A stretch of 64,000 bases of DNA from Sorex araneus (GCF_027595985.1 NC_073305.1:167000172-167064171); one strand, 5' to 3'. Shown: positions 10,416 to 23,382, counted from the stretch's first letter. Numbers and translations are program-made. The notes: generated by a model from the letters alone, not told the origin.

Positions 10416-11827
10416 TTTCATTTTTTAATTACTTAAAATTAATTTCTCTCTTTATTATAATAAACCCAAGAATAATTTAGTTTTATTACATTTTAAAATA
10501 ATAATTATTTTTATCATATATGCTTAAAATAGTAATGCTTTTCTCATTAATATATATCTAAGAGGCTATTTTGAGCTTATTTAAATATCTAAAATGATTA
10601 TTTTAATTGTTGGGCTACTGATGCTTTCCTAATTTTACTTATTGAGATATAAAGTTGATATGGGAAGATTCTAAAACTAAAACTAAAAATATTTTTTCTC
10701 AATTTTTCTCTTCTAAAACTATTATTTCTCAATTGATTTTATTTCTATTCTAATCTAAAAGAAAAACAGTTTCTGGTAAGTAATTGAAAAAAACTAGAAC
10801 TATAAATGCTGGCAGCAACAGAGAAAATCTTATCACTGAAAGTACGTGTGGGATGAAATGGGCAACACACAAGGAAACAAAACATAAGATAGGTAAGGAA
10901 TTTATGCAAATTCAGAATAACACAGGAAGTTTTATATTGACACTAAAATTAAGTTAGAATCCTGACATGGGCAGATTGCCTAATCCTATTTCACATGGGA
11001 GTTTATATACAAAGAGCCAAAAGTGTTTTGTTGTTATACATGCATATGCATAATTATAAATGTGAAAATTAAATATATATGCAGAGGTACTCTTGTTAGT
11101 AGATTTACATTCAAAATGCCAAGAATGTTGTATAAAAAATCAGTACAAAATAAGATAATATAATATTAATTCAAATAACATATGGATAATAACAACTCGC
11201 TATATTCCAGTTGCCTGTTTCCTATGAGTAGGCACACACAATGATTTGGTTTAGCACAACATGATTCTTAGTTTTCATATTCCTTTTTAATAACATACTG
11301 TAAAATCTTTCCTGTGTCATTATAGAAGGACACTAGCAGCTTCTTTCTAGTAACTCTCCAGAGTAAAGGTTGTCTAGGTAGTCACATCCCCAGTTCCCCT
11401 TCTTGGAAACATTGAGTATATTTCCCAGCCTGAAATATCTGCCTGGCTAATTTTAAAAGACTAAATGGACCATTAAGGGCATTTTAAATAGTGAAAATTG
11501 GTAATGAAGATGTAGCATATGTCAAGGCCAATAATGCAAACAGTTACAATAACCCCCCTGCCTGGTTATTATTTGGAAATTGAGCTATCCTGATTTCTCA
11601 GTTTTATTAATTAAGCAAAAATGGATAAACAGTATATCCTGCATTCCTCTGAAAGGAAGCACCTGTGGGAGCTAAGGGATTTAGAAAGGTTTATGAATTG
11701 TTTTCATCATTGTCATGAACCAGAAGATAATTTGCATTCTCACATTTGATTCTTTCTGAGCTTGAAAATTCAGGTATCACTATTTTAGGACTTAAAGATT
11801 TTAGCAGATAATTATAAAATATCTCTT
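10416..11827. other. AT-rich unique sequence
   Basis: No gene or repeat recognised. The DNA is AT-rich with poly-T and poly-A clusters. Confidence 0.5.
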
Positions 11828-12025
11828 GGGGGAAGGCAGAGAAATTGTACAGATGTTAAGGTTCTTGCCTTACACAACTCTAATTTGGGTTAGATCCCCA
11901 ACACAGCCTCTGGTACCCAGAGCACTACTGGGAGTGATTGCTAAGCACAGAATCTGGCAGAACCCTAAGCACAGATGGCTGTGGACCATAAAACAAAATA
12001 AAACAAAACAAAAATCAAAAAGAAG
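11828..12025 (+). mobile_element. Diverged type-A SINE
   Basis: Head …AGAAATTGTACAGATGTTAAGG…, central TTCTTGCCTTACACAACTC and a tail of AAAACAAAATAAAACAAAAC. The B box (TTAGATCCCCAAC) is badly degraded. Older than most copies here. Confidence 0.75.
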
Positions 12026-12036
12026 TATCTCTTTGG

Positions 12037-12214
12037 AACCAGAGAGATAGTACAGAGAGTAGGGCACTTACGTTGCACATGGCTGACCTTAGCTCAATCC
12101 CCAGCATCTCATTTGGTCCTCCAAGCACCTCTAGGAGTAATTCCTAAAAAGAGCTAAGAGTAAACCCTAAGCATCCCAGGGGTATGATCCCAAAACAAAA
12201 ACAAAAGTAAAAAG
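12037..12214 (+). mobile_element. Type-A SINE
   Basis: CCAGAGAGATAGTACAGAGAG head, TTGCACATGGCTGACC, AATCCCCAGCATCTC, AGGAGTAATTCC and a CAAAACAAAAACAAAAG tail. It lies almost end to end with the preceding SINE in the same orientation. Confidence 0.85.
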
Positions 12215-12344
12215 AAATATCACTCGGATAAGATGTTCATTTGAAAAAAAAAATCCTGTAAAATGAGGCAACATACTCTGATGGACTGGGAATTCCTGTG
12301 AAAAAGAATAACAAAGACAGCACCCTAAATCCCTATTTTATTTA

Positions 12345-12515
12345 ATTAATTTATTTTGGGGGGTCACACCTGGCTATACACAGGGGTTACTCTTGGCTCT
12401 GCACTCAGAAATTACGCCTGTGTTGCTTGGAGGACCATATGGGATGCTGGGAATCGAACCCGGGTTGGCTGCATGCAAGGCAAACCCCTACCTGATGTGC
12501 TATCACTCCAGCCCC
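12345..12515 (-). mobile_element. Type-A SINE
   Basis: Well preserved on the minus strand: GGGGTCACACCTGGC…, CCATATGGGATGCTGGGAAT, B box as CGAACCCGGGTTGGC, CTATCACTCCAGCCCC at the 5' end. CCTATTTTATTT and CCTACTTTATTT on either side look like a target duplication. Confidence 0.9.
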
Positions 12516-14929
12516 CCTACTTTATTTTTATGACAAAATGAACTTATGCACGCAATCCACGTTTCCCCCATAATATCATTCTTCAGCAGAAAAGTCAAGG
12601 AACTGGTTAGCTGGATATTTAGGAAATAACCTTAAGACCTCTTTCATTTATTTCTTCCTGTTTCACTCATTCTCTTTCCCTGCCACTGTTTATTTTTCTT
12701 TTTCTTTCTTTCTCCTTCTTTTTTTTTTGTAATGCTGGCATTCCATGCAAACCAGGATTGCTACCTTTAGTTATGATTTCATATTTTAACCTCATTTTCT
12801 CCTTGACATTTTCCTTTCCCTTCTTGATCTGTTTTTCCCTAACAGCAGGCCTTTCTCTCCTTCTTTTTCACATAATAATAAGATCAAAAGGGTAGATGGG
12901 GATGCTCAGAGTCTTGCCTCTTTGATTTATTTCAGTCTCCAAGGTTAGGTCTATTCTTATTTTATGTTTACTTTCCTTCGTGCTTATGGAACAGGTAATA
13001 AATGTTTTTTCAACACTCAATGTTTCCTTTCTACCTGGCTCTTCACTTTCAGCAGCATTAATGGCCAGAAAAAAAAAATATTGTTTTGACGGAAGGTTCC
13101 TAGAAATATATACAAGCTTGGTTTTCTATACAAACATTATTTGAGTTGGTGAGTTTTAAAGAACAGATAACAGAGAATCTCACATATATTGTTAAGACAG
13201 TCTAATTAAACCTTTTGTTTCCTAGTCCCTTTGTTGCTATGAGCAAACACAAGAATGCCAGAGAATGAAAATGTCTTGAGAATATTTTTCTCTTCATTTT
13301 GAATGTTATGGTTATACTTCACAGGAAGGCTTTTGCAATATTTTACATTCAGATTAAAGTACAAATTTTATTTCACATGAAATTCCATTGAAACCTTTTG
13401 CATTTCACTGTGGAAAAATACTTACATGTGGATTACACAGTTATTGCCAAAGCATTTTAACAAATATGACATTTTCCCCTTCAAAGTATCTGATTTTATT
13501 TTAGAGCATCTGACCAAAAGATACTCAAAGTTTTAACTTCCTCTCTACTAACTAGAACACTGTGTGGGCAGCTCTATTAGTCAGCACAATTACCAATCCA
13601 AGGGGATGAGTAATTCCACTTAACATTTTCCAAAACCTATGTACACACAAATCGCCTTAAAATTCTTTGATATTTTTTAGAGGCATGAAGGAAATGTAAA
13701 AACTAAAGAATATTTAGAACAAGTGTTACTTCCAAACAGTTTAAAAATAATACAATGAGGTAAATGGGGTTTGCAAGCTGGAAAAGATATGATAACTGAG
13801 GAATTTACATATATCAACGTCACCACAGTTTTGCAATTGGACAATACTAGCTGAGGGCTAATTTGAGATGATTGTAAAGCTAATTGAGGTGATGGAAAGG
13901 GTAGATTTTTTTCAGATTCTGTTGCTGTTGTTGTTGTTATTTTGTAGAATGAAGGACTTTGTTATTTTAAAATAATACATTCGAGTTGTATTTTGCATAC
14001 AATTTATTTGACAATGCCAATTTTGAATTGTATTTGACTCTATAGTGTTGGAATCTCTTAACTGGAGTTGGTATGCATAGTTTTAGTAGATAAGAACTTA
14101 AAATATAAAGCAAGTTATTAAGGTAAGGTGAAATTTGACTTGTTTGACGCTCTTTCAAGACATATTGATTCTTTTGAGGAAAATATTCTATCTTTTGTGT
14201 CCGTTAGATTGCCTCAGTGATCCAATACTTCAACCATCTCTGCAACAGTGTCCATTACTGTGACCTCATAATGAGTGAGGTGTACTTCTGAATTGATTAT
14301 GTGACTGGCTTTAATAAACAGAATCAGGAGTGACTCTATGCCTTTCCAAATCAAGAATTCCAAATGCCTTCCTTTCTTCTTTTCACCATTTTTCTCTCCT
14401 ACCACGATCATGAAAAGAGCATCAAGGTGGTTGATCTGCTCATCAGAAATAGACTAGAGACATGAATTAGAGCTACACAGTTATTTCTATACATTTTAAG
14501 TAAGATGCCTTTAGTTTTATCTCTGTATGTGGTATTGATCCACACTGGTGATTCCTGTTTTAATCAACTGAGGCTTACAAAGTGGCAAATGTGTGAGAGT
14601 AAGTGACTTGTTTGCAAATACCAGGATTTGATTTAAAAGCTAACTGATAGAATCAATTACTCATGAGATTATGTATTTCTCTTATTTTTCTTATCATCAC
14701 AAAATCACCATCATCAGATAATTATCATATAAATCACTTGCATCATTTTTGAACACTGCATTTTTGCCCTTCCTAGAATGCATTGTCCACTTCACCAACA
14801 GGTTATATATTATATCTGTTTTGTATTGATATAGAAGCTTTTCTACATTTTAACTAAAAAAATAGATATTATATTGAATGACTATTTTTATTGGTCAATT
14901 TTGGTGTGCATGTTTCAAAATTGTTCTTT
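12516..14929. other. Unique, mostly AT-rich sequence
   Basis: No coding sequence recognised. There is a pyrimidine-rich patch at ~12660-12850 and a GTTGTTGTTGTTGTT microsatellite near 13930. Short frames such as 14158-13967 and 14411-14214 on the minus strand show no family features. Confidence 0.5.
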
Positions 14930-15513
14930 TAGAAAATTCCTAATTTTTTACATCTGTGAACATTCTGCATTGTATAATTTCTTAACATTTTGACTATAGT
15001 TTATGTTTCCATTTGGGTGGTTGCTAAAAATAAAACTACTACAAATATTCAAGAACATTTTATGCAATCATATTCTTTTTTCTCTCTTGAAAATATATCT
15101 ATATATCTATAGATAGAAAGAGTGAGACATAATGTAGATATATATATTTAACTTATTTAAAAACTTCCATGCAATACTCCAAACTGTGTAGTTATACAGT
15201 TTTTCACTCCCAGGTTTCTAGCGTATCCAAATTCTGACCAAACCTTGCTATGATTATTTTTTTAATTTCATATACCCTAAAATAAAATGGGATGCTTTCA
15301 TAATTTGATATGGATTTTTTAATGAACAAAGATATGGAGTTTCTTGATCTGTCATTAGTCATTCATGTATCTTCTTTGGTAGTGTCTACATTGTTGCTCT
15401 TGTCAATTTTAAAGGTATATTTTGAGCACATGCATTCCGAATTTTAAGTGTTTTATCAAATACACACACCTACAGTCCTCCATTCTACCAACTGAGCAAT
15501 TGAAGGATTCACA

Positions 15514-15935
15514 GGGCTGGAGCAATAGCACAGTGTGTAGAGCATTTGCCTTGCATGCAGTCGATCGGGTTTGATTTTTCTGCCCCTCCCTGAGAGCCCG
15601 GCAAGCTACTGAGAGTATCTCGCCCACAGGGCAAAGTCTGGCAAGCTCCCTATAGCATATTTTGTTTTCTTTTTTGGTCACACCTGGTGATGCACAGGGC
15701 TTACTCCTGACTCTGCACTCAGGAATTACTCCTGGAGGTGCTCAGGGGATCATATAGGATGCTGGGAATTGAACCTGGGTCGGCCGAGTGCAAGGCAAAT
15801 GCCCTACCTGCTCTACTAGCACTCCAGCCCCCCATTGCATATTTGATATGCCAAAAGCAGTAACAACAAGTCTCACAATGGAGACGTTACTGGTGCCCAC
15901 TCAAGCAACGGGATGACAGTGATACAGTGATATCA
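15514..15935 (+). mobile_element. Type-B SINE split by a nested type-A SINE
   Basis: The head and first body half occupy 15514-15662; the second half with the RTE-like tail (…GGAGACGTTACTGGTGCCC… to GTGATACAGTGATA) resumes at ~15836. Together they make one full type-B element. The break lies at GCATATTT, present on both sides of the nested copy. Confidence 0.9.
15663..15835 (-). mobile_element. Type-A SINE nested in a type-B SINE
   Basis: Minus-strand type-A: TTTTTTGGTCACACCTGG…, ATGCTGGGAATTGAACCTGG and …CTAGCACTCCAGCCCC. It interrupts the type-B element at GCATATTT, giving a relative age: this A copy is younger than the B copy it entered. Confidence 0.9.
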
Positions 15936-16017
15936 CATACACGACTTGCAAATTTTTGTCCCCATTCTCAGACTCTTTTTCTCCATGTTTTCACAAAGCA
16001 CAGGCACTGATTCTATC

Positions 16018-16178
16018 TTATTTTTAATTTTTGGAGCCACATTCAGCAATGGTAGGGAGTGACTGCTGGCTTAGTGCCTGAATATTGTATAATTCCAAAT
16101 GTTTAGAAGAGCACTTGATGCTGAGGATCTTAGGTGCAGGACATGAACTGCTCTATGCTGAGCTATCACTCTGGCCCA
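16018..16178 (-). mobile_element. Diverged type-A SINE
   Basis: Recognisable by GGAGCCACATTCAGCAATGG, GATCTTAGGTGCAGGACATG and the 5' end CTATCACTCTGGCCC. It lies inside the ancient L1. Confidence 0.7.
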
Positions 16179-16582
16179 GGATCAGGCATTTGATTTTGAT
16201 GAAGTTTAATTTTATCAACCTGTTCTTTTCTAAATTGTACTTTTATTTCCAATCTAAGAAATTATCTCAAAGACCAGAGAGAGAGGACAGCAAGTTTTAA
16301 GAAAAGGAAGCAAAATGGAGTGGCGAGAATGAAGCCAAAAAGAAAGGTTAAGTAATAAATGACATGAAGAACGGAGGATCTCTTTTCAGAAAAGCATGAA
16401 GTGAGTCAAATCATATGAGGAGTCTGGAGATCCTTAGAATATGGGTCACCAGATACCTGTGAAAGCAGAGTATTTAAATTGCCATAGACATTTGAGCACA
16501 AAATCTACCAGAAAAGCAAATTGAAACTTGCATAGTACTTAGGATCTACCCTCCAACTCAGGAACAGCAGATACTCTCTGAA

Positions 16583-16762
16583 TAGAGGCCACAGCAATGG
16601 AATATGAGTCAAGGTACTTGCCTTGCATATGGCTAACAGGTTTCAATCTCTGCTACCGCACGTGGTCCACTGCAGCCAGTCAGGACTGATCTCTAAGTGC
16701 AGATTCTAGAGTAATCCATGAACACCGCCAAGTGTGGCTCAAAGAAAGAGGGCAAAAAATAA
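16583..16762 (+). mobile_element. Diverged type-A SINE
   Basis: GGCCACAGCAATGGAATATG head, TTGCCTTGCATATGGCTAAC, a degenerate B box, AGTGTGGCTCAAAGAAAG and an A-rich end. Confidence 0.75.
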
Positions 16763-17490
16763 ATATTTTCAAAATTTAATATTACAAATAACAGATTCCT
16801 ACCTGTGTTTTTTATGAAAAGTTATATAGTTGTAAAATGTTTAAAATGCTAGTCAATGAGTTGTTTTGAGATAAATATTTTTATGCATTTGACGTAAAGA
16901 TATCTGTGCTTTTCAGACTAGTTCAATAATTTTGCCATTAGATATCCAATAATTGTCACACTATTTGTTAAACATTTTAATTCAACTTCATATTTCTATT
17001 ACTCTACCCTAAGTCTAAAAACAATACTATTTTGCTCACTGTAATTCTTCAATACAATAAGAAATCTAATACTGTTTACACTAGTATTTTCTCTTTCTTT
17101 AAATAATTTAAATACCTTCTATGTCCTACCATATTCATCTAAGTCTTAGAGTAAGCCTGCCACGTTGACACGAAAATATTTTAGGTAGTTTGGTATTGTG
17201 CTAATTCCATAGTCCATCTCAGATAGCAGACATCAATTTTGATTCTTCTGATCCATGATCATTATGTATCCATAAATTTACTAAGCTAATTTTAAAATGT
17301 CTCATTTGACAAGAGATAGTAAAGGAGTTAAGATGTATACATATAGGATAATATAGCCTCAGGTAGTTTAGGTTTATTGGGAACTTTAATCTATGTCTAT
17401 TTGTAACTTCCTTCTTAGTGTTCTGTTGTCTTGTAAACATTGTTTTTCTCTTCTCCTTGAGTCCTTTACATAGTTTATTCAGAGCCAAGT
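16763..17490. other. AT-rich unique sequence
   Basis: No recognisable feature. The minus-strand frame at 17488-17219 shows no protein family features. Confidence 0.5.
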
Positions 17491-19417
17491 CCTTTTATTT
17501 TAAATTTAATTAATTTATTTTTTAATTAGTGAATCACCGTGAGGGTACAGTTAGAGATTTACACATTTTCATGCTTGTGTTTCCCTTATACAATGTTCGA
17601 GAGCCTGTCCCTCCACCAATGTCCATTCTCCACCAACAATGAACCCAGTATCCCTCCCACCCCCCAATCCATCCCTCTACCCCACCACGCCTCTGTGGCA
17701 GGGCATTCCAATTTGTTCTCTCTCTCTCTTTTTGGATCTTGTGATTTGTAATAGGGGTATTGAGTGGCCATCATGTTCAGTCTCTAGTCCACTTTCAGCA
17801 GGCATTTCCCTTCCCTTGTGGGATCTCCAATCACATTTCATTGGTGTTCCCTTCTCTATCTGGGATGCCTTTCCCCCAGCATGTGAGGCCAGCTTTCAAG
17901 CTATGGAGCCAACCTCCTGGTATTATATACTACTATTGTTGGGTATTAGTCTTCTACTCTGTTATTTTATATACCACAGATGAGTGCAATCTTTCTATGT
18001 CTGTACCTCTCTTTCTGGCTCATTTCACTTAGCCTGATACTTTCAAAGCTGATCCACTTATATGCAAACGTCATGACTTCATCTATTCTAAAAGCTGCAT
18101 AGTATTCCATTGTATAAATGCACCAGAGTTTCTTTAACCAGTCATCTGTTCTCGAGCACTCGGGTTTTTTTCCAGATTCTGGCTATTGTAAATAGTGCCA
18201 TGATGAACATATAAGTGCAGATGTCATTTTGAATATACTTTTATTTGTTTATGGGGGATATATTCCCAGAAGTGGTATTGCTGGAATAAATGGGAGCTCA
18301 ATTTCTAACTTTTTTGAGAAGCATCCATATTGTTTTCCAAAAGGGCTGGGCCAGACGGCATTCCCATCAGCAGTGTAGAAGGGTCCATTTCTCCCCACAT
18401 CCTCTCCAACAGCAGTTGCTTTTGTTCTTTTGGATGTGTGCCATTCTCTGTGGTGTGAGGTGGTATCTCATGGTTGTCTTGATCTGCATCTCCCTGATGA
18501 TTAGTGATGAAAAGCATTTTTTCATATACCTTTTAGCCATTTGTATCTCTTCCTTGGAAAAGTTTCTGTTTATTTCTTCGGCCCATTTTCTGATGGGGTT
18601 GGATGTTTTCTTTTTGTGGAGTTCAACCAGTGCTTTATATAAACTTGATATCAACCCTTTATTGGATGGGTATTGCATGAATATCCTTTCCCATTATGCA
18701 GATTGCCTTTGTATTCTGGTCACTGTGTCTTTTGCGGTGCAGAAGCTTCTTAGTTTAATATAGTCCCATTTGTTTATCTCTATTTCTACTTGATTGCTTA
18801 GTTTCATGTTATCTTTGAAGATACCTTTAGCTTCAATATTTTGATGGGTTTTGCCAATCTTGTCTTCAATGTACCTTATGGATTGTGGTCTAATGTTGAG
18901 GTCTTTAGTCCATTTTGATCTGATTTTTGTGCATAGTGTCAGATCGAGGTCTAAACCCATTCTTTTGCATGTGGTTGTCCAGTTATGCCAGCACCATTTG
19001 TTGAAGAGGCTTTCCTTGCTCCACTTCACATTTTGTGCCCCCTTATCAAAGATTAGATGATCATATATTTGGGGTTGTGTGTAGGGATATTCCTTCTGTT
19101 CCATTGGTCTGCGGCTCTCTCTTTGTTCCAGTACCATGCTATTTTAATTGTTACCACTTTGTAGTAAAGTTTAAGTTTGGGGAGGGTGATGCCTCCCATC
19201 ATCTTTTTCCTAAGAATTCCTTTAGCTACCCATGGGTGTTTATTGTTCCATATGAATTTCAGGATTGCTTGATCCATTTCTTTGATGAATGTCATGGGTA
19301 TCCTTATAGGGATTGCGTTAAATCTGTATAATGCTTTGGGGAACATTGCCATTTTGACAATGTCAATTCTCCCTATCCATGAACAGGGTATATGTTTCTA
19401 TTTCCTCATGTCCTCTT

Positions 19418-20501
19418 TTATTTCATGGAGTAGTGTTTTATAGTTTTCTTTGTAGAGATCTTTACTTCTTTAGTTAAGCTGATTCCGAGGTATTTGATTT
19501 TCTGGGGCACAATTGTGAACGGGATTGCTATTTCCATGTCACTTTCCTCTGTCTCATTGTTTGCATATAGAAGGCCCTGCATATTGATTTTATAGCCTGC
19601 AACTTTACTGTACAAGTCAATTGTTTCTAAGAGTTTCTTAGTAGAGGTTTTAGGCTTCGTCTACGAATAGTGAGAGTTTGATTTTTTCCTTTCCTATCTG
19701 AGTGCCCTTAATATTTTTTTCTTGCCTAACTGCTATTGCTAGAACTTCCAGTACTATATTGAAGAGAAGTGGTGAAAGTGGGCATCTTTGTCTTGTCCCT
19801 GATCTTAGAGGAAAGGCCCTTAGTTTTTCCCCATTGATGACAATGCTTGCCATAGGTTAGTAGTAGATGGCTTTGACTATCTTGAGGAAAGTTCCTCCAA
19901 AACCCATTTTGGTGAGTGTTTTCATCATGAATGAATGTTGGATCTTGTCAAATGCTCTCTCTGCATCTATTGATATAATCATATGGCTTTTATTTTTACT
20001 TTTTTTAATATGATGGATTATGTTGATTGATTTCCTGAATGTTAAACCATCCTTGCATCCCTGGGATGAATCCCACTTGGTCATGGTATATGATCTTTTA
20101 GATGAGTTGTTGGATTCTATTTGCTAATATTTTGGTGAGGAACTTTGCATCGGTGTTCATCAGGGATATTGGTCTGTAATTTTCTTTGTTAGTCGTGTCT
20201 TTGTTTGCTTTTGGTATTAGGGAAATATGTGCCTCATAGAAACTGTTTAGGAGAGTTCCTGTTTTTTAATTTCCTGGAAAATCTTGAGGAGAACTGTCAA
20301 CAGGTCCTCTTTAAATGTTTGGAAGAATTCTCCAGTGAATCCATCTGGACCTGGACTTTTATTTTTGGGGAGACTTTTGATTGCAGTTTCAATTTCCTTG
20401 ATATTAATGGGTCTATTCAAGTATTCCAGGTCTTCTTCGCTCAGTCTTGAGATTGTAGGAATCAAGGAATTCGTCCATTTTTTTAGGTTCTCTTGTTTCA
20501 T
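19418..20501 (-). pseudogene. L1 ORF2 reverse transcriptase region, broken
   Basis: Separate open pieces (20501-20247, 20084-19857, 19853-19650, 19615-19418) together cover the polymerase: [29 protein letters not shown] and [18 protein letters not shown]. The conserved F-A-D-D active-site box is altered to F-V-D-E at ~19655. Catalysis is not expected. Confidence 0.85.
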
Positions 20502-21499
20502 GGTGTACAGACCTTCAATGTAGTCTCTGCTGATCTTTTGAATTTCATTGGTTTCTGTTGTGATTACCCCTTTTCATTTCTGATTCGGTTAATTAGTGTT
20601 CTCTCTCTCTTTCTTTGTGAGTTTCTCTTTGTGAGTCTTGCTAGCGGTTTATCAATCTTGTTTATTTTCTCAAAGAACCAGCTCGTGGTTTCATTGACCT
20701 TTCAGATTGTTTTCTGAGTTTCCATGTCATTAATTTCTGCTCTAATTTTTAATATTTCTTTCCTTAGGTCTGGTTTGGGTTCTTTTTTTCTGGTCCTTTT
20801 CTAAGATCTTGAGCTGTGAAGTCAAGCTATGTATGTAGGCCCTTTCTTCCTTCCTGAGGAAAGCTTGCAGAGCTATAAATTTTCCCCTTAACATGGCTTT
20901 AACTGCATCCCAAATGTTTTGGTAACTCATGTCTTTATTCTCATTTATTTCTAGCTATCTTTTGATTTCTTCCTTGGTTTCCTTCCTGACCCACTCATTG
21001 TTCAACATTGAGTTGTTCAATTTCCAGGTCTTTGATTTGGTTCTCCGTGTCTGTGCATGAATAACTTCTATCTTTAGAGCACCATGGTCTGAAAAGATGG
21101 TTGACACAATTTCTATTTTTCCAATTCTATTGAGGTATGTTTTGTGGCCTAGTACATGGTCTATTTTGGAAAATGTTCCGTATGTACTGGAGAAGAATGT
21201 GTATTCTTTCTTTTGGGGGTGTAAAGCCCTGTATAGTTCTATTTGGCCTCCCTCTTAAATTTCTTCTCTCAGAGTCCATGTTTTCTTGCTGAGTTTTGTT
21301 CTTGTTGATCTATCTAGAGGTGATAAGGTGGTGTTGAACTCCCCGACTACTAATATGCTGTTAGTGATGTCCTCTTTAAAGTCTCTTAGGAGTTTTATGT
21401 ATTTAGCTGGTCGTTCATTAGGTGGTATACATTTAAGAGTGTGATTTCCTCCTGTTGTACATATACCTTGATAAATAGAAAATGACCTTCACTGTCCCT

Positions 21500-21763
21500 T
21501 CAAGTCTTTTTTAGCTTGAAATCTATGTTGTTGGATACTAGTATGGCCACTCCAGCTTTTTTGAAGGAGTTGTTTGCCTGCAGGATTGTTTTCCATCCTT
21601 TGACTTTGAATCTATGTTTGTTCTGGCTGTTCAGGTGTGTTTCTTGCAGGCAACAAAATGTTGGGTTTAGTTTCCGGATCCATTTTGCCACTCTGTGTCT
21701 CTTGATAGGTACATTTAGGCCGTTGACATTGAAAGAGATTATTGTCATGGGGTTTTGTGTCAT
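21500..21763 (-). pseudogene. L1 ORF2 endonuclease N-terminus
   Basis: An open stretch of 87 codons from the ORF2 start methionine. FNVNGLN and CLQETHL are hallmark motifs of the apurinic-type endonuclease that nicks target DNA; the glutamate of QETH is the metal-binding residue and is intact. The frame breaks after DFKLKKT. Confidence 0.85.
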
Positions 21764-21895
21764 CTTTCTGTGGGGTTTGTTGTTCTTATGGGGTTCTTCC
21801 TTGTCTTACAATAGCCCCTTTAGACCTTCTTTTAAGTTTGGTTTTGAGTCTATGAAGTTCCTGAGCTGTTGTTTATCCAATAAATAGTGTATGGT

Positions 21896-22700
21896 TCATT
21901 CCAGTTTGAGTGACAGGTTGGCCAGATAAAATATTCTTGGTGAGGCATTCATTTCATTGAGTTTTTTCACTTTGTCCCACCATTGAATTTGGGCTCGGAG
22001 AGTTTCCTCTGATAGGTCTTCCATAAATCTGAGGGGTGCTCCTTTGTATGTGATTTCCTTCTTTGACCTTGCTGCTTGCAGAATTGTGTCTCTATCCACA
22101 GCATCTGACATTCTGATTATGATATGCCATAGAGTTTTTTTTATTCGGATCTCTTTTTGCTGGTACTCTTCGGACTCCTTGGATCTGGATGCCTGCCTTC
22201 TCTAGCTCTATGAATTTCTTAGCAATGATGTCTTTCACTGTGTTTTTTTTTTCATTGGGGTTACTTCACTGTGCTTCTGTTACTCCAATGATTCTTATGT
22301 TGTTCCTCTTGAAGTCATCTCCAAGGACTCTGATTTGCTCTATAGCCATTTTGAGGTCTTTTGCCATTATTTGTTGTTTTCTGTAAGCTTTGTGCAGCTC
22401 ATCTTCAAGCTCACTGATCTGTCTTTGGCTGTAGCCATTCTATTGTTGAGGGCATATACTGAGATCTTTAATTCATCTACCAATTCCTTCATTTGTGTGA
22501 TTTCTGTTCATAGCTTTGAAATTTCTGCTCTCATTTTTTCCTGCATTTTTTTGGTGGACAGTTTCAATGCTTCATTTATATCTTCTCTTAGTTTATTGGA
22601 TGTCTGTTCCAATGGTTGCTTGGAGTACCTCGACTCTCCTCAAGATTTCCTCTCTGAATTCTTTATATGAGAGGTCGTAGATGTGAGTAGCCCCTGTTGA
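21896..22700 (-). pseudogene. L1 ORF1 region, broken
   Basis: The last open piece (22111-21896) carries the ORF1 C-terminal domain motif DTILQAARSKKEITYKGAPL. Upstream the frame is interrupted. It corresponds to the ORF1 at 39.2-40.3 kb on the other strand. Confidence 0.75.
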
Positions 22701-23123
22701 GGTTTCTGGAATATTTTCTTCTTCCTCTCTTCTTGGAGAAGATTTTCACTGCTTTTCATATTGTTGTGGAAGTATAGAGTTGGAACTTTGTGGTTGCCTA
22801 TTCCTATTCCCTCTTGCCGCGGGAGGAGTGGGACTCTGGTTGTTTTATTGCTGATGGCAGATTTGTTCCTATTCTAGAGTTCTTCCTTACTCTCAGGCCC
22901 TCTTTCTGATTGATGAGGGGCCTCTACTGAAGGTTTAAGGTTATGTTCTCTTTAGGAAGGTTTTGTGCAGCTTCTATTATTCACTGATAGTTTTTGTGAA
23001 GTTAGAATAAGCTAATGGGCTATTTGGAATAGAGTGATTGAGATGGCTGGTGATTTTGAAAGAAACAGACCATACTTACTACGCTAAACCAAGAAATAAT
23101 AACTGTGGCCACTCAGGTCGGAG

Positions 23124-23382
23124 GCCATATAAATTTTATATCACTGTCATCACTGTCATCCAGTTGCTCATCAATTTCTCAAGAGGGCAGCAGTAACATC
23201 TCCATTGTGAGACTTGTTACTGTTTTTGTATCGAATACGATACATATAGAATAGGCCAGGGGAGTTTGCCAGGCTCTGCTGTGGGGGCGGGATACTCTTG
23301 GTAGCTTGCCCAGCTCTCTGAGAGAGATGGAGGAATTGAACCTGGGACAGTCCCATGCAAGGCGAATGCCCCATGCACTGCT
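23124..23382 (-). mobile_element. Type-B SINE abutting a 5S pseudogene
   Basis: Minus-strand type-B SINE, tail at left (ATCACTGTCATCACTGTCATCC), head at right ending …CCATGCACTGCTAT. Instead of the usual CGCTCCAGCC end, it runs directly into 5S rRNA sequence at CTAT. ATATAAATTTTATAT occurs just left of the SINE and again to the right of the 5S sequence. Confidence 0.88.

Larger units (their letters stand above)
14930..16270 (-). mobile_element. Ancient L1 fragment carrying three younger SINEs
   Basis: Minus-strand L1 3' end to C-terminal ORF2, read on the plus strand as GTTTCCATTTGGGTGGTTGC…, TGTATCTTCTTTGGTAGTG, GACTTGCAAATTTTTGTCCCC and later GATTTTGATGAAGTTTAATTT. The order matches mammalian L1 3' ends, and the pieces continue on either side of the SINEs, so the SINEs landed later. 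Confidence 0.6.
17493..23128 (-). mobile_element. Near full-length L1 LINE (minus strand)
   Basis: The most complete L1 here, reading right to left. 5'UTR is ~23128-22700. ORF1 (RNA-binding chaperone) is ~22700-21896; its C-terminal part shows DAVDRDTILQAARSKKEIT and SLKLE. ORF2 begins at 21763 with MTQNPMTIISFNVNGLN, the start of the endonuclease domain, including CCLQETHLNSQ. The reverse transcriptase region shows [32 protein letters not shown] and [19 protein letters not shown]; the C-terminal region runs to ~18300, then the 3'UTR and a T-rich tail. The expected F-A-D-D catalytic box reads F-V-D-E, and several stops and frameshifts break ORF2, so it is inactive. Related L1s would mobilise the A-tailed SINEs. 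Confidence 0.93.

Noticed and set aside
18290-19331. Plus-strand frames of 98-157 codons
   Set aside because: Antisense shadows of the minus-strand L1 ORF2.
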